This document shows positions 27,502 through 36,811 of a stretch of 64,000 nt of DNA, one piece after another (within the stretch, counting starts at the first letter, position 1; each line of letters starts with the position of its first letter). The position numbers and the translations under genes are program-made. This DNA comes from Fidelibacterota bacterium MT.SAG.2 (GTDB taxonomy: Bacteria > Fidelibacterota > SORT01), in the NCBI GenBank assembly GCA_004402915.1, contig SORU01000002.1, forward strand, positions 41,286-105,285, written 5' to 3'. The notes under the pieces are model-generated. The model was not told the origin of the DNA. It did not search any database and saw only the letters and a program-made list of their open reading frames with translations.

Positions 27502-27810
27502 ATGGCTGGACAAACAATAAGAATAAGACTCAAAGCGTATGACTATACATTGGTCGATAAATCTACCGCATTGATAATGAAAACGGCGAGGTCAACCGGA
27601 GCTGTAGTTTCCGGACCGATTCCGCTTCCAACCCGCAGGACGATTTATACGGTGTTACGCTCACCTCACGTTAACAAAAAATCAAGAGAGCAGTTCCAGA
27701 CAAAGATACATAAGCGTCTACTTGATATATTGAACTCCACACCGAAGACGGTCGATGCGTTGATGAAGCTCGATCTTCCATCGGGTGTAGATATCGAGAT
27801 AAAGGTCTAA
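27502..27810 (+). CDS. rpsJ: 30S ribosomal protein S10
   Basis: 102 residues from ATG at 27502 (the track start at 27481 is too early); AAGGATTATA precedes it. '[18 protein letters not shown]' and '[20 protein letters not shown]' are the signatures. It is part of the 30S head and the NusG/NusB contact in transcription-translation coupling. It is the first gene of the S10-spc-alpha string. Confidence 0.98.
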   Translation: MAGQTIRIRLKAYDYTLVDKSTALIMKTARSTGAVVSGPIPLPTRRTIYTVLRSPHVNKKSREQFQTKIHKRLLDILNSTPKTVDALMKLDLPSGVDIEIKV

Positions 27811-27812
27811 GC

Positions 27813-28451
27813 ATGGCGGGAATCATCGGAAAGAAATTAGGAATGACGCGGTTCTTCACTGAAGAGGGCAAGAGTTTCCCTGTCACATTGGTTGAAGCGG
27901 GACCGTGCGTCGTTACTCAGATAAAGACAGTTGAAATTGACGGCTATGATGCCGTTCAGGTAGGTTATTTCTCGAGGAAGGAATCAAAGACCAATAAGTC
28001 AATTCTCGGAATTTTCAAAAAAGCAAACGTAGAGACCAGACAGGGATTGACAGAATTCAGAGGTCAGCTTACTATAACCGACGGGGAAGAGGAAAAACCG
28101 GTTGAAGTCGGCTCGGAGCTAACGATCGACCAGTTCAAAGCGGGTGAAAAAGTCCGTATCAGGGGTAAGTCAAAAGGGAAAGGATTTGCCGGAGTGGTGA
28201 AGAGATATCACTTCAAGGGCGGACCGGGTTCTCATGGACAGGGTGACAAATTGCGGTCGCGTGGTTCGGTAGGAGCAAGTTCGTATCCGTCGAGAGTAAT
28301 CAAGGGAATGAAGATGGCGGGCAGAATGGGCGGCGAAAACAGAACTCTTCGCGATGTTCAGATACTCGAGATAGACAGAGAGAAGAATTTATTAGTATTG
28401 AAGGGACCGATACCGGGAGCCATTAATTCTACTATAAGAATTTGGAATTAG
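27813..28451 (+). CDS. rplC: 50S ribosomal protein L3
   Basis: 212 residues. It begins 'AGIIGKKLGMTRFFTEEGK' and has the extension 'GGPGSHGQGDKLRSRGSVG' that reaches toward the peptidyl-transferase centre. Two bases after rpsJ and one before rplD. Confidence 0.98.
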   Translation: MAGIIGKKLGMTRFFTEEGKSFPVTLVEAGPCVVTQIKTVEIDGYDAVQVGYFSRKESKTNKSILGIFKKANVETRQGLTEFRGQLTITDGEEEKPVEVGSELTIDQFKAGEKVRIRGKSKGKGFAGVVKRYHFKGGPGSHGQGDKLRSRGSVGASSYPSRVIKGMKMAGRMGGENRTLRDVQILEIDREKNLLVLKGPIPGAINSTIRIWN

Positions 28452-28452
28452 A

Positions 28453-29112
28453 ATGAGAGTAAACGTACTTACGGCAGGCGGCGAAGACAGCGGAAAGAAG
28501 ATCAATCTCAATCCGTTGGTTTTCGAAGTGGAGCCGAGCAAGAATGCAATTTTCTCTTCGGTTGTCGCTGAGATGTGGCATCTGAAGCAGGGTTCACGAG
28601 CCACGAAGAGCAAAGGCCAAGTAAAGGTAAGCGGGAGAAAACCCTGGCGCCAGAAAGGCACAGGACGGGCAAGAGTAGGAACTTTGGGCTCTCCGATCTG
28701 GAGAAGCGGCGGTCATACGTTTGCGATCAAACCCGGCGTACGCGCTCACAAGGTAAATAAGAAGGTCAAGCAGCTTGCGCGGAAAAGCGCATTTTCGGTT
28801 CACGCAAAGGCGGGTACTTTAAAGGTCGTGGAAGAGTTGAAATTTGAAACCAATAAAACCAGCCAGATGCGCGCGCTTCTGAAGAATCTTGGTATTGACG
28901 GCGTCAACAGCTTATTGATACTGAAGGAACTCGACGAGAATATACTGCTTTCGGCGAGGAATATTCCGAACATTATGGTTGTCACAGCAGGCAACAGTTC
29001 CACGTTAGACCTCGTGAGTTCAAGGAAAGTTATTTTAGAATCGGGAGCTGTCGAAATTTTAAATAATATGTTTGTCAAGAAAGAAAAAGACTCCAAAGGA
29101 GATCCTGAATGA
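28453..29112 (+). CDS. rplD: 50S ribosomal protein L4
   Basis: 219 residues. 'WRQKGTGRARVGTLGSPIW' and 'GGHTFAIKPG' form the loop lining the exit tunnel. It ends with a true TGA stop inside ATGA, overlapping rplW. That shows TGA is a stop codon in this genome. Confidence 0.97.
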   Translation: MRVNVLTAGGEDSGKKINLNPLVFEVEPSKNAIFSSVVAEMWHLKQGSRATKSKGQVKVSGRKPWRQKGTGRARVGTLGSPIWRSGGHTFAIKPGVRAHKVNKKVKQLARKSAFSVHAKAGTLKVVEELKFETNKTSQMRALLKNLGIDGVNSLLILKELDENILLSARNIPNIMVVTAGNSSTLDLVSSRKVILESGAVEILNNMFVKKEKDSKGDPE

Positions 29113-29423
29113 GCGGATCAATTGTAATGGTGCCGATAATCACTGAGAAGATGCATAATCTTCAGGAGTCAAACAACAGTTACGCTTTCAAGGTGTTACC
29201 GAGCAGTAATAAACTTGAGATAAAAAAAGCGGTGGAAGAACGATTCGGTGTTCACGTGAAACATGTGAGGACGATGAATCTCAAAGGAAAAAGCAGGATA
29301 ATGTCTGTCAGAAGCGGTGGAAGAGTTATCCGCACTTCGGGAAAAAAGTCGAACTGGAAGAAAGCCATAGTAACGCTTCTGTCCGGTGAGACACTTGATA
29401 TTTATGGAAACGAACCATCTTAA
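29109..29423 (+). CDS. rplW: 50S ribosomal protein L23
   Basis: 104 residues. 'VPIITEKMHNLQESNNSYAF' and 'KKAVEERFGVHVKHVRTMN' fit L23, which sits at the tunnel exit and docks trigger factor and SRP. Coupled to rplD by an ATGA overlap. Confidence 0.96.
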   Translation: MSGSIVMVPIITEKMHNLQESNNSYAFKVLPSSNKLEIKKAVEERFGVHVKHVRTMNLKGKSRIMSVRSGGRVIRTSGKKSNWKKAIVTLLSGETLDIYGNEPS

Positions 29424-29440
29424 TTTGAGACATGGATTAG

Positions 29441-30265
29441 ATGCCGATTAAACAATATAAACCGACGACTCCCGCTCAAAGGTATAAAACTACCTCGACT
29501 TTTGACGAGATAACGAAAACAGAGCCTGAGAAGAGTCTTGTCACAGTTTTGAAGAAAACGGGCGGCAGGAACAATAACGGGCGAATTACCTCCCGCAGAC
29601 GGGGCGGCGGTCATAAGCGCAGATACCGTATTATCGATTTCAGAAGGGATAAGACTGGGATTCCGGCTAAGGTAGCGTCTATCGAATATGATCCGAACAG
29701 ATCCGCGAGGATCGCACTGCTCTTTTATGCGGACGGGGAGAAACGGTACATTCTTTATCCTGTCGGAATGAAGGTTGGCGACAGTGTGCAGTCGGGCACA
29801 GGCGCTCCGTTGAAACCGGGTAATTCACTTGCGATGGAAGATATTCCCACCGGTACAATGGTGCATAATGTCGAGATGACTCTCGGAAAAGGGGGACAGG
29901 CTGTCCGAAGCGCGGGCACATCCGCTCAGCTGATGGCTAAAGAAGGCGGTTATGTCACACTGAAGATGCCTTCAGGCGAAATTCGTATGCTTCGAAAAGA
30001 GTGTGTCGCTACGATCGGACAGGTGGGGAACAGAGATCATGAACTTATAGTAATCGGTAAAGCAGGACGCTCCCGCTGGTTAGGCAGAAGACCTAAGGTT
30101 CGCGGTGTCGCGATGAACCCTGTTGACCATCCGATGGGTGGTGGCGAAGGAAAATCTTCAGGAGGAAGACATCCCGTTTCACCGTGGGGAAAACCCTCGA
30201 AGGGAGGGAAAACCCGCAGAAAGAAGCTGTCGGATAAATTGATCATTAAGAGAAGGACAAAGTAG
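29441..30265 (+). CDS. rplB: 50S ribosomal protein L2
   Basis: 274 residues. '[20 protein letters not shown]' and '[20 protein letters not shown]' are the conserved rRNA-binding and peptidyl-transferase-proximal regions, including the key His. Normal length and position. Confidence 0.98.
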   Translation: MPIKQYKPTTPAQRYKTTSTFDEITKTEPEKSLVTVLKKTGGRNNNGRITSRRRGGGHKRRYRIIDFRRDKTGIPAKVASIEYDPNRSARIALLFYADGEKRYILYPVGMKVGDSVQSGTGAPLKPGNSLAMEDIPTGTMVHNVEMTLGKGGQAVRSAGTSAQLMAKEGGYVTLKMPSGEIRMLRKECVATIGQVGNRDHELIVIGKAGRSRWLGRRPKVRGVAMNPVDHPMGGGEGKSSGGRHPVSPWGKPSKGGKTRRKKLSDKLIIKRRTK

Positions 30266-30268
30266 GGT

Positions 30269-30556
30269 ATGCCAAGGTCAGTAAAAAAAGGACCGTATGT
30301 GGACGAACGGCTTTTAAAGAGAATCACGGAGTTGAACAAGACTCGCGGTAAAAAGGTCATTCAGACCTGGTCGCGCAGAACGACGATCCCACCGGATTTC
30401 GTGGGACATACGATCGCAGTGCATAACGGAATGAAGTTTATCCCCGTATATATATCGGAAAATATGGTAGGACACAAGCTGGGCGAGTTTTCACCGACAC
30501 GCACATTCAGAGGTCACGCAGGCAGCAGCAAAGATTCATCATCAAGGGTACGATAA
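30269..30556 (+). CDS. rpsS: 30S ribosomal protein S19
   Basis: 95 residues. '[19 protein letters not shown]' and '[18 protein letters not shown]' are typical. It is at the top of the 30S head and pairs with S13. Three bases from each neighbour. Confidence 0.97.
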   Translation: MPRSVKKGPYVDERLLKRITELNKTRGKKVIQTWSRRTTIPPDFVGHTIAVHNGMKFIPVYISENMVGHKLGEFSPTRTFRGHAGSSKDSSSRVR

Positions 30557-30559
30557 AAA

Positions 30560-30925
30560 TTGAACGCTAAAGCAATTAAAAAATATTCAAGACAAGGACC
30601 ACGCAAGGTTCGCCTGTTGGCAGACCTGATTCGGGGCAAGAATGTGGAAACGGCAATAAATATTCTTCATTTTTCTAAAAAGAAAGCGGCAACGGAATTA
30701 GAGAAAACAGTACGCAGCGCAATAGCCAACCTCGTAAACTTAGAGGGTGGAGATGTAGATCCGGAGAAGTTGTTCGTCAAGGAGGTCTATATCGACGGGG
30801 GACCGTCAATCAAGCGATTCCGTCCGAGAGCGATGGGCAGGGCGACACCGATATTGAAGAGAACTGCTCATATGACCGTAATTGTTGCAACCCAGGATGA
30901 ACGCAAAAAAGGAGTAAGGGCTTAA
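30560..30925 (+). CDS. rplV: 50S ribosomal protein L22
   Basis: 121 residues starting at TTG. '[19 protein letters not shown]' and the tunnel hairpin '[20 protein letters not shown]' are present. The start codon is weak and overlaps no good site except an A-rich stretch, so coupling to rpsS is likely. Confidence 0.97.
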   Translation: MNAKAIKKYSRQGPRKVRLLADLIRGKNVETAINILHFSKKKAATELEKTVRSAIANLVNLEGGDVDPEKLFVKEVYIDGGPSIKRFRPRAMGRATPILKRTAHMTVIVATQDERKKGVRA

Positions 30926-30927
30926 GT

Positions 30928-31578
30928 ATGGGACAAAAAGTACATCCGATAGGGTTCAGGCTCGGTTATATAAAGACCTGGGATTCCCACTGGTTCGATG
31001 AAAAGAATTTTGCCGAAAAACTGAACGAAGATATAATGCTGAGGCGTTATGTGAACAAGCGTCTCGATAAAGCGGCGGTTTCAAAAGTCAGGATTGAGCG
31101 AACCAATAAGAGGATAACGATAACGATCCACACGGCGAGACCGGGCATAGTTATAGGCAGCAAGGGGACTGAGGTCAATAAGCTCCGCGAAGAACTCAGA
31201 AAGCTGACTGACCGGGAAGTGCAGATCAATGTCAGCGAGATCAAACGTCCGGAACTCGACGCATTTCTCGTTGCGCAAAACATCGCGAAACAGTTGGAAG
31301 AAAAAGTCTCTTACAGAAGAGCGATAAAGAAAACTATTCAGTCGACTATGAGAATGGGCGCATTGGGAATTAAAATTGGAGCAGGCGGAAGACTCGGAGG
31401 CGCCGAGATGGGCAGAAGAGAACGGTTTCAGGAAGGCAGAGTTCCGCTGCATACATTGCGCGCCGATATTGATTACGCCAGCGTAACAGCCTTCACGACC
31501 TACGGTTGTGTAGGTGTAAAGGTTTGGATCTACAGCGGTGAGGCGCAGCCGTTAAGAAGAATTGAGAAGAAAGATTAG
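30928..31578 (+). CDS. rpsC: 30S ribosomal protein S3
   Basis: 216 residues. '[19 protein letters not shown]', the KH motif '[18 protein letters not shown]', and '[17 protein letters not shown]'-type C-terminal half. It helps form the mRNA entry site. It ends directly at the rplP start. Confidence 0.98.
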   Translation: MGQKVHPIGFRLGYIKTWDSHWFDEKNFAEKLNEDIMLRRYVNKRLDKAAVSKVRIERTNKRITITIHTARPGIVIGSKGTEVNKLREELRKLTDREVQINVSEIKRPELDAFLVAQNIAKQLEEKVSYRRAIKKTIQSTMRMGALGIKIGAGGRLGGAEMGRRERFQEGRVPLHTLRADIDYASVTAFTTYGCVGVKVWIYSGEAQPLRRIEKKD

Positions 31579-31992
31579 ATGTTAGAGCCGAGGAAAGTAA
31601 AACACAGGAAACATCATCGCGGTAAAAGAACCGGATTGGCATATCGCGGTTCAACAGTAGCTTTTGGTACCTATGGCTTGAAGGCGCTCGAGGCTGCATG
31701 GATAACGGGGAGACAGATCGAAGCGGCGCGTGTCGCAATAACCCGAAAGGTCAAAAGACACGGCAAGCTCTGGATACGGATATTCCCCGATAAACCCGTG
31801 ACACAGAAACCCGCCGAAACCAGAATGGGCAAAGGTAAGGGTTCGCCGGAATACTTCGTGGCGGTGGTGAAGCCGGGAAGGATTCTGTTCGAGATAGACG
31901 GTGTTGACGAAAAATTGGCGCATGAAGCATTCAGACTTGGGCAGCATAAACTGCCGATAAAAACAAAAATAGTTAAGAGGGTAGAAGTGTAG
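31579..31992 (+). CDS. rplP: 50S ribosomal protein L16
   Basis: 137 residues. '[20 protein letters not shown]' and '[19 protein letters not shown]' are signatures. It lies near the A site and takes part in late 50S assembly. No gap from rpsC. Confidence 0.98.
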   Translation: MLEPRKVKHRKHHRGKRTGLAYRGSTVAFGTYGLKALEAAWITGRQIEAARVAITRKVKRHGKLWIRIFPDKPVTQKPAETRMGKGKGSPEYFVAVVKPGRILFEIDGVDEKLAHEAFRLGQHKLPIKTKIVKRVEV

Positions 31993-31994
31993 CG

Positions 31995-32237
31995 ATGAAA
32001 AGAGAGGAATTAAGAGAACTCACGGAGGACGAAGTATCAAATCGACTCCGCGATTCAGTCGAGGAGTTGGAAAATCTCAAATTTAAACACTCGCTTCGGC
32101 AGCTGGAAAACCAGCAACGGATTAAAATGGTGCGAAGAAATATTGCGCAGTTAAAGACGGTCATACATGAAGATAGGTTGGGACTCAGCGAATTACCCGG
32201 CAAAACGAAAAAGCAAGATGTTAAGGAGAACGAATAG
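31995..32237 (+). CDS. rpmC: 50S ribosomal protein L29
   Basis: 80 residues. The two-helix core '[18 protein letters not shown]' and '[19 protein letters not shown]' is followed by a C-terminal tail of about 15 residues, a little longer than usual. It is located at the tunnel exit. It shares its last base with the rpsQ start. Confidence 0.95.
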   Translation: MKREELRELTEDEVSNRLRDSVEELENLKFKHSLRQLENQQRIKMVRRNIAQLKTVIHEDRLGLSELPGKTKKQDVKENE

Positions 32238-32497
32238 TGAGCGGTGAAAGCGGCAGAAGGAAAACGCTTACAGGTGTGGTAATGAGCGATGTCAACGATA
32301 AAACCGTGGTCATTAAAGTCGAAAGGAGATTCCCCCATCCTAAATACGGTAAGATGGTGCGGAAGTCTAAACGGTTCATGGCTCACGATGAGAATAACTC
32401 ATGCAGCATGGGCGACACTGTCAGGATAATCGAGTCGAGACCGATCAGTAAACTGAAAAGATGGCGCGTGTCGGAAATTATTGAGAAGGCGAAATAG
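32237..32497 (+). CDS. rpsQ: 30S ribosomal protein S17
   Basis: 86 residues starting at GTG, overlapping the rpmC stop by one base, with AAGGAG upstream. '[20 protein letters not shown]' and '[20 protein letters not shown]' are the OB-fold signatures. Confidence 0.96.
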   Translation: MSGESGRRKTLTGVVMSDVNDKTVVIKVERRFPHPKYGKMVRKSKRFMAHDENNSCSMGDTVRIIESRPISKLKRWRVSEIIEKAK

Positions 32498-32499
32498 GG

Positions 32500-32868
32500 A
32501 TGATCCAGACTCAGACAAAATTGACCGTTGCTGATAATACAGGCGCAAAAAGCATCATGTGCATAAAGGTTTTAGGTGGTACGAAAAAGCGTTACGCAAC
32601 CTTGGGCGATACCGTCGTGATAACGGTTAAGAGCGCAATACCAAACGGGATGGTGAAAAAGGGTCAGGTCGTGAAGGCGATAATCGTGCGGGTAAAGAAA
32701 GAGCGTGCAAGAAAAGACGGCACTTACATCAGATTTGACGAAAACGCCGCGGTGCTCGTAAACGATGCTTCCGAGCCGATAGGCACTCGTATTTTCGGCC
32801 CCGTTGCAAGAGAACTTCGCGAGAAGAATCATATGAAGATAATTTCTATGGCTCCGGAGGTTGTGTAA
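32500..32868 (+). CDS. rplN: 50S ribosomal protein L14
   Basis: 122 residues. '[20 protein letters not shown]' and '[20 protein letters not shown]' are conserved. It forms an inter-subunit bridge and is the binding site of the silencing factor RsfS. Confidence 0.98.
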   Translation: MIQTQTKLTVADNTGAKSIMCIKVLGGTKKRYATLGDTVVITVKSAIPNGMVKKGQVVKAIIVRVKKERARKDGTYIRFDENAAVLVNDASEPIGTRIFGPVARELREKNHMKIISMAPEVV

Positions 32869-32869
32869 A

Positions 32870-33175
32870 ATGGTAAAAAAAGGCGATCAGGTTCTCGTTA
32901 TTTCGGGTACAAGCGTTGCAAAAAAGGGGAAAGTCCTCAAAAGTCTGCCTAAGAAGAACAGGGTAATTGTTGAAGGACTGAATCTTGTAAAAAGACATTC
33001 AAAACCGTCCCAGAAACATCCGCAGGGTGGCATAATGGAATTTTCCGCTCCGATTCATGTGTCGAATGTGATGCTTATATGCAGTAAATGCAACACTCCG
33101 ACGCGGGAAAAACATAAAACGCTGGATGACGGCAGCAAGGTGAGAGTTTGCTCTCACTGTGGAGAGATTACTTAG
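32870..33175 (+). CDS. rplX: 50S ribosomal protein L24
   Basis: 101 residues from ATG at 32870 (the track start is three codons early). The KOW region 'KKGDQVLVISGTSVAKKGKV' is followed by a C-terminal zinc-ribbon-like part, 'CSKCNTPTREKH' ... 'CSHCGEIT', with two Cys pairs. This is an initiator of 50S assembly. It is two bases from the rplE start. Confidence 0.97.
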   Translation: MVKKGDQVLVISGTSVAKKGKVLKSLPKKNRVIVEGLNLVKRHSKPSQKHPQGGIMEFSAPIHVSNVMLICSKCNTPTREKHKTLDDGSKVRVCSHCGEIT

Positions 33176-33177
33176 AA

Positions 33178-34071
33178 GTGGCTGATAAAAAAGATAAAGC
33201 GGCAAAGCCGGAGGTGGCAAAGTCAGCGGCGAAACCACCGGTGGCAAAAGCAAAAGCTGAAGCGAAACAGGTTAAAACGGAGACGGCGGCTAAAGATGCC
33301 GTTGCAAAGAAAACCACGGCGAAACCGAAAAAGGTGGCAGTGCCACAGGTGAAACCACAGGCAAAGGCACAGGCGGAACCTGAGGCAAAGAAGGAAGTAA
33401 AAGCGGTGTCCAAAGAGGCTAAGCCTAAGGCGACAGCTAAAGCAAAGTCTGAAGCAGCCCCTACCGCAAAGGCATCGAAGAAAGCGCCTAAAACAGCGGG
33501 AGATTACGTTCCTCGCTTAAAGGTATACTATAAGGACAAAGTAATACCGTATATGATAGATAAATTTGAATACTCAAATACAAATATGGTACCGAAGCTC
33601 AGTAAAATATCTATAAACTCCCGCGTTTCGACCGCGAGGGACGAGGTTAAGGACCTTGAATCGATCACCGATGATATCAGCGTCGTTTCCGGTCAAAAAG
33701 CGGTTGTGACAAGGGCAAAGAAAGCTATCGCGAATTTCAAGATCAGACAGGGAGACCCTGTCGGAGCTACGGTAACGATAAGAGGAAGCAGGATGTACGA
33801 GTTCCTTGACAGGATGATATCCATTGCCATACCTCGAGTAAGAGATTTCAACGGTCTGAAAGAGAAGTCGTTCGACGGATTCGGCAACTTTTCTTTCGGC
33901 GTAAAAGAACAGATAATATTTCCGGAGATCGACTACGATAAAGTTAATAAGATAAGAGGAATGGACATAACAATAGTAACCACAGCCAATACGGATGAGG
34001 AAGGTTACGAGCTGCTGAAGTCGCTCGGAATGCCCTTCAGGATTCTCGAAACGGCGGAACCAGGTAATTAA
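33178..34071 (+). CDS. rplE: 50S ribosomal protein L5 with Lys/Ala-rich N-terminal extension
   Basis: 297 residues from GTG at 33178, with GGAGAG about 11 bases upstream. The L5 core starts about residue 110 ('YVPRLKVYYKDKVIPYMIDK') and is complete to 'LGMPFRILETAEPGN' (about 187 residues, normal length), including 'GDPVGATVTIRGSRMYEFLD'. It binds 5S rRNA in the central protuberance. Before it lie about 108 residues made almost only of Lys, Ala, Pro, Val, Thr and Glu ('KPKATAKAKSEAAPTAKASK'), resembling histone H1 tails. Ordinary L5 starts right at 'PRLK'. There is no stop codon, no internal start with a good ribosome site and no change of frame between tail and core, so it appears to be a true single product. 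Confidence 0.95.
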   Translation: MADKKDKAAKPEVAKSAAKPPVAKAKAEAKQVKTETAAKDAVAKKTTAKPKKVAVPQVKPQAKAQAEPEAKKEVKAVSKEAKPKATAKAKSEAAPTAKASKKAPKTAGDYVPRLKVYYKDKVIPYMIDKFEYSNTNMVPKLSKISINSRVSTARDEVKDLESITDDISVVSGQKAVVTRAKKAIANFKIRQGDPVGATVTIRGSRMYEFLDRMISIAIPRVRDFNGLKEKSFDGFGNFSFGVKEQIIFPEIDYDKVNKIRGMDITIVTTANTDEEGYELLKSLGMPFRILETAEPGN

Positions 34072-34074
34072 CTA

Positions 34075-34260
34075 ATGGCAAAAAAATCATGGATAGCAAA
34101 GCAGAAGAAGACTCAAAAGTTTGCCGTAAGAGAGTATAACCGCTGTCAACGATGCGGTCGAGCGCGTTCATATTACAGGAGATTCGGACTTTGCAGAATC
34201 TGTTTCAGGGAGTTAGCGCTCAAGGGCGAGATACCCGGTATAACAAAGGCAAGTTGGTAA
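34075..34260 (+). CDS. rpsN: 30S ribosomal protein S14, zinc-binding type
   Basis: 61 residues. '[20 protein letters not shown]' holds the CxxC-CxxC zinc site of the short S14Z form, and '[18 protein letters not shown]' is the C-terminus. Cys-free S14 is longer. Three bases after rplE. Confidence 0.98.
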   Translation: MAKKSWIAKQKKTQKFAVREYNRCQRCGRARSYYRRFGLCRICFRELALKGEIPGITKASW

Positions 34261-34273
34261 GGGAGAGCTTTAG

Positions 34274-34672
34274 ATGTCGCACACATATCCGTTAGCGGAT
34301 TATCTGACGAGAATTAGAAACGCCCAAATGGCAGGGAAAAGATGGGTAGACGTTCCGTCATCAAATTTGAAGAAAGCAGTCTCTCTGATACTTCGCCGCG
34401 AGGGGTATATTAAGGATATCATTCATGTAGACGAAGGTCCACAGGGGATCCTGAGATTATATCTGAAGTACTTTGGCGAGGGGAGGGGAGTCATCGCAGG
34501 TATCGATTGCGTTTCCAAGCCGGGTAGACGCGTTTACTGTAATGCAAGCAACATTCCACGGGTGAGAAATGGACTCGGAATAGCAATAATCAGCACCTCT
34601 TCCGGAGTTGTCACCGGAAATGAGGCAAAGAAAAAAAATCAGGGTGGAGAAGTTCTCTGCCGGGTTTGGTAG
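34274..34672 (+). CDS. rpsH: 30S ribosomal protein S8
   Basis: 132 residues. 'DYLTRIRNAQMAGKRWVDVP' and the C-terminal 'RVRNGLGIAIISTSSGVVT' are signatures. It is a 16S central-domain organiser and the spc operon regulator in E. coli. GGGAGAG lies upstream of ATG. Confidence 0.98.
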   Translation: MSHTYPLADYLTRIRNAQMAGKRWVDVPSSNLKKAVSLILRREGYIKDIIHVDEGPQGILRLYLKYFGEGRGVIAGIDCVSKPGRRVYCNASNIPRVRNGLGIAIISTSSGVVTGNEAKKKNQGGEVLCRVW

Positions 34673-34680
34673 AGGTAGGA

Positions 34681-35265
34681 ATGTCAAAAATTGGTAAAGA
34701 ACCGATAGTTTTACCTGAAGGCGTCGAGCTGAAACAATCGGGAACGCTCATTAGCGTAAAAGGTCCGAAAGGTGAATTATCCCAGGTGATCGACGAGCGT
34801 ATCAGTGTAACAGTGGCAGACGGAATCGCTACCCTGACAAGAGCAAATGATGAAAAGCAGGTTCGCTCTTTACACGGATTATATAGAGCATTGTTAGCAA
34901 ATATGACAATCGGCGTCAGTGAAGGATACGAAAAAATTCTCATATTGATAGGGATAGGTTTCTCAGCAGAGTTAAAAGGGAGTAAGCTCCTTCTCAGTCT
35001 CGGATTTTCCCATCCCGTTCTATTTGAAGCGCCGGAAGGTATCACCTTCGATATTCAAAAACCTGATCCGCAGCTAAAATCGGAATTTCGCAATCTGCAG
35101 GTTCAAATTTCGATTAAGGGAATTGACAAGCAATTGGTCGGACAGGTTGCCGCGAACCTAAGGGCTATTAAACGACCGGAACCCTATAAGGGCAAGGGAT
35201 TAAGATATTTAAACGAATATGTACGGAAGAAAGCAGGTAAGCAGGTTGCCACGGCTGCCGCTTAA
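34681..35265 (+). CDS. rplF: 50S ribosomal protein L6
   Basis: 194 residues from ATG at 34681, which has AGGTAGGA directly before it (the track start at 34666 lies inside rpsH). '[16 protein letters not shown]' and '[10 protein letters not shown]'-type '[20 protein letters not shown]' are typical. It sits close to the factor-binding site. Confidence 0.97.
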   Translation: MSKIGKEPIVLPEGVELKQSGTLISVKGPKGELSQVIDERISVTVADGIATLTRANDEKQVRSLHGLYRALLANMTIGVSEGYEKILILIGIGFSAELKGSKLLLSLGFSHPVLFEAPEGITFDIQKPDPQLKSEFRNLQVQISIKGIDKQLVGQVAANLRAIKRPEPYKGKGLRYLNEYVRKKAGKQVATAAA

Positions 35266-35279
35266 AGCTAGAGGAAGAA

Positions 35280-35651
35280 TTGAAGGATAAAAATAAAATA
35301 AAAACCGCCTTAAGACTGAAAAAAGCGAGAAGGATCAAATCTCGTATGAGCGGAACCGCGGAGAAACCGCGTTTAGTCGTATTTCGTTCGCTCAAGCATA
35401 TATACGCTCAATTGGTCGATGACGTTTCGGGGAATACTCTCGTAACATCTTCAACAGCAGGAAAAGAATTGAAAGATAAAGGTTCATCAGGCGGCAAGGT
35501 CGAGCTAAGTAAGTTAGTCGGTATGCGATTGGCGGACGAGGCAAAGAAAAAGAAGATCACTGCGGCAGTTTTTGACAGAAACGGTTACCTCTATCACGGA
35601 CGGGTAAAAGCCGTTGCCGAAGGCGCCCGTGAAAACGGCTTAAAAATTTAA
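35280..35651 (+). CDS. rplR: 50S ribosomal protein L18
   Basis: 123 residues starting at TTG with AGAGGAAGAA upstream. '[20 protein letters not shown]' and '[12 protein letters not shown]' are conserved. It binds 5S rRNA together with L5, whose gene lies four genes upstream. Confidence 0.97.
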   Translation: MKDKNKIKTALRLKKARRIKSRMSGTAEKPRLVVFRSLKHIYAQLVDDVSGNTLVTSSTAGKELKDKGSSGGKVELSKLVGMRLADEAKKKKITAAVFDRNGYLYHGRVKAVAEGARENGLKI

Positions 35652-35660
35652 GGATAATAG

Positions 35661-36176
35661 TTGAAACGAATTAATGCATCGGAATTAGAGCTTCTCGATG
35701 AGAAGGTAGTAAAGATCAATCGCGTGTCCAAAGTGGTCAAGGGCGGACAAAGGTTCGGGTTCAACGCTCTTGTGGTCGTGGGAGACGGTAAGGGGCATGT
35801 CGGAATAGGTCTCGGCAAGGCGGGCGAAGTTCTCTCATCAGTGAATAAGGGAAAGGACGTCGCAAAAAAGAATATTGTGAAGATACCGCTGATGGGAGGG
35901 ACGATTCCTCATAAAATAATAGGAAAGTTCGGCGCAGCGAGAGTAGTATTGAAACCGGCATCGCCGGGAACGGGAATAATCGCGGGCGGCGCCGTGCGAG
36001 CAGTTATGGAACAGGTAGGTATCCATGATATTCTCGCCAAATCGATAGGCTCGCCGAATCCGCATAACGTTGTAAAAGCGACTATGAACGGATTGTTAGG
36101 TCTTATGGATGCCACGGAAGCTTCACGCAAGAGAGGTATCTCGATCAAACAGATGTTCGGGATGGAATCAGAATAA
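35661..36176 (+). CDS. rpsE: 30S ribosomal protein S5
   Basis: 171 residues starting at TTG after AAGGATAATAG. '[20 protein letters not shown]' and '[19 protein letters not shown]' are the signatures. It acts in mRNA unwinding at the entry site and in accuracy. It overlaps rpmD by one base. Confidence 0.97.
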   Translation: MKRINASELELLDEKVVKINRVSKVVKGGQRFGFNALVVVGDGKGHVGIGLGKAGEVLSSVNKGKDVAKKNIVKIPLMGGTIPHKIIGKFGAARVVLKPASPGTGIIAGGAVRAVMEQVGIHDILAKSIGSPNPHNVVKATMNGLLGLMDATEASRKRGISIKQMFGMESE

Positions 36177-36373
36177 TGGCTGAGAATAAAGAGAGCGGCA
36201 AATTGAAAATCACACAGGTGAAGAGTGGTATCGGCTATCACCATACAGCCAAAAAGACTCTGATAGCGCTCGGGCTGAGGAAGATGCATCAGACGGTGGT
36301 GCAGCCGGATAACGCTGCGATCCGCGGGATGATATTCAAGATCGACTATTTATTGAAGGTAGAAGAGGTATAG
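36176..36373 (+). CDS. rpmD: 50S ribosomal protein L30
   Basis: 65 residues. '[20 protein letters not shown]' and '[16 protein letters not shown]' are the L30 pattern. The N-terminus has a few extra polar residues. It starts within the rpsE stop (TAATG) and ends directly at rplO. Confidence 0.95.
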   Translation: MAENKESGKLKITQVKSGIGYHHTAKKTLIALGLRKMHQTVVQPDNAAIRGMIFKIDYLLKVEEV

Positions 36374-36811
36374 ATGGGTTTAGAGAATTTAAGACGACCC
36401 GGAGGTCCGCGAAAAGCCCGTAAGAGAATCGGCAGGGGACAAGGTTCAGGCACCGGCGGTACGTCGGGAGCTGGGCATAAAGGAGCGCATTCGCGCAGCG
36501 GATTCAAGCGGAAGAAGGGTTTTGAAGGCGGGCAGATGCCACTGCAGCGCCGGGTGCCGAAAGTAGGATTCACCAATATATTCAGAGTCGAATATCAGGT
36601 GGTGAACGTTCGGGATCTCGAAAGAGCAGGGGGCAAGGAGATAACGCTCGACACGTTGATAGCGAGTGGACTTGTAAGAAACATGAACAAGCCGGTGAAA
36701 ATATTGGGTACGGGCGACCTGACTGAAGCGTACAATGTTTCGGCAAATGCTTTCAGCAAGAGCGCCGTTGAGAAAATAGAGGCAGCCGGAGGCAAGACCA
36801 CTACCGTATGA
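36374..36811 (+). CDS. rplO: 50S ribosomal protein L15
   Basis: 145 residues. 'RKARKRIGRGQGSGTGGTSG' and 'RSGFKRKKGFEGGQMPLQRR' are the Gly-rich N-terminal extension that threads through 23S rRNA. It overlaps secY by ATGA. Confidence 0.97.
   Translation: MGLENLRRPGGPRKARKRIGRGQGSGTGGTSGAGHKGAHSRSGFKRKKGFEGGQMPLQRRVPKVGFTNIFRVEYQVVNVRDLERAGGKEITLDTLIASGLVRNMNKPVKILGTGDLTEAYNVSANAFSKSAVEKIEAAGGKTTTV

Noticed and set aside
33148-33177. Longer rplE start from the ORF track
   Set aside because: It overlaps the zinc-ribbon end of rplX; GTG 33178 directly after the rplX stop is the natural start.
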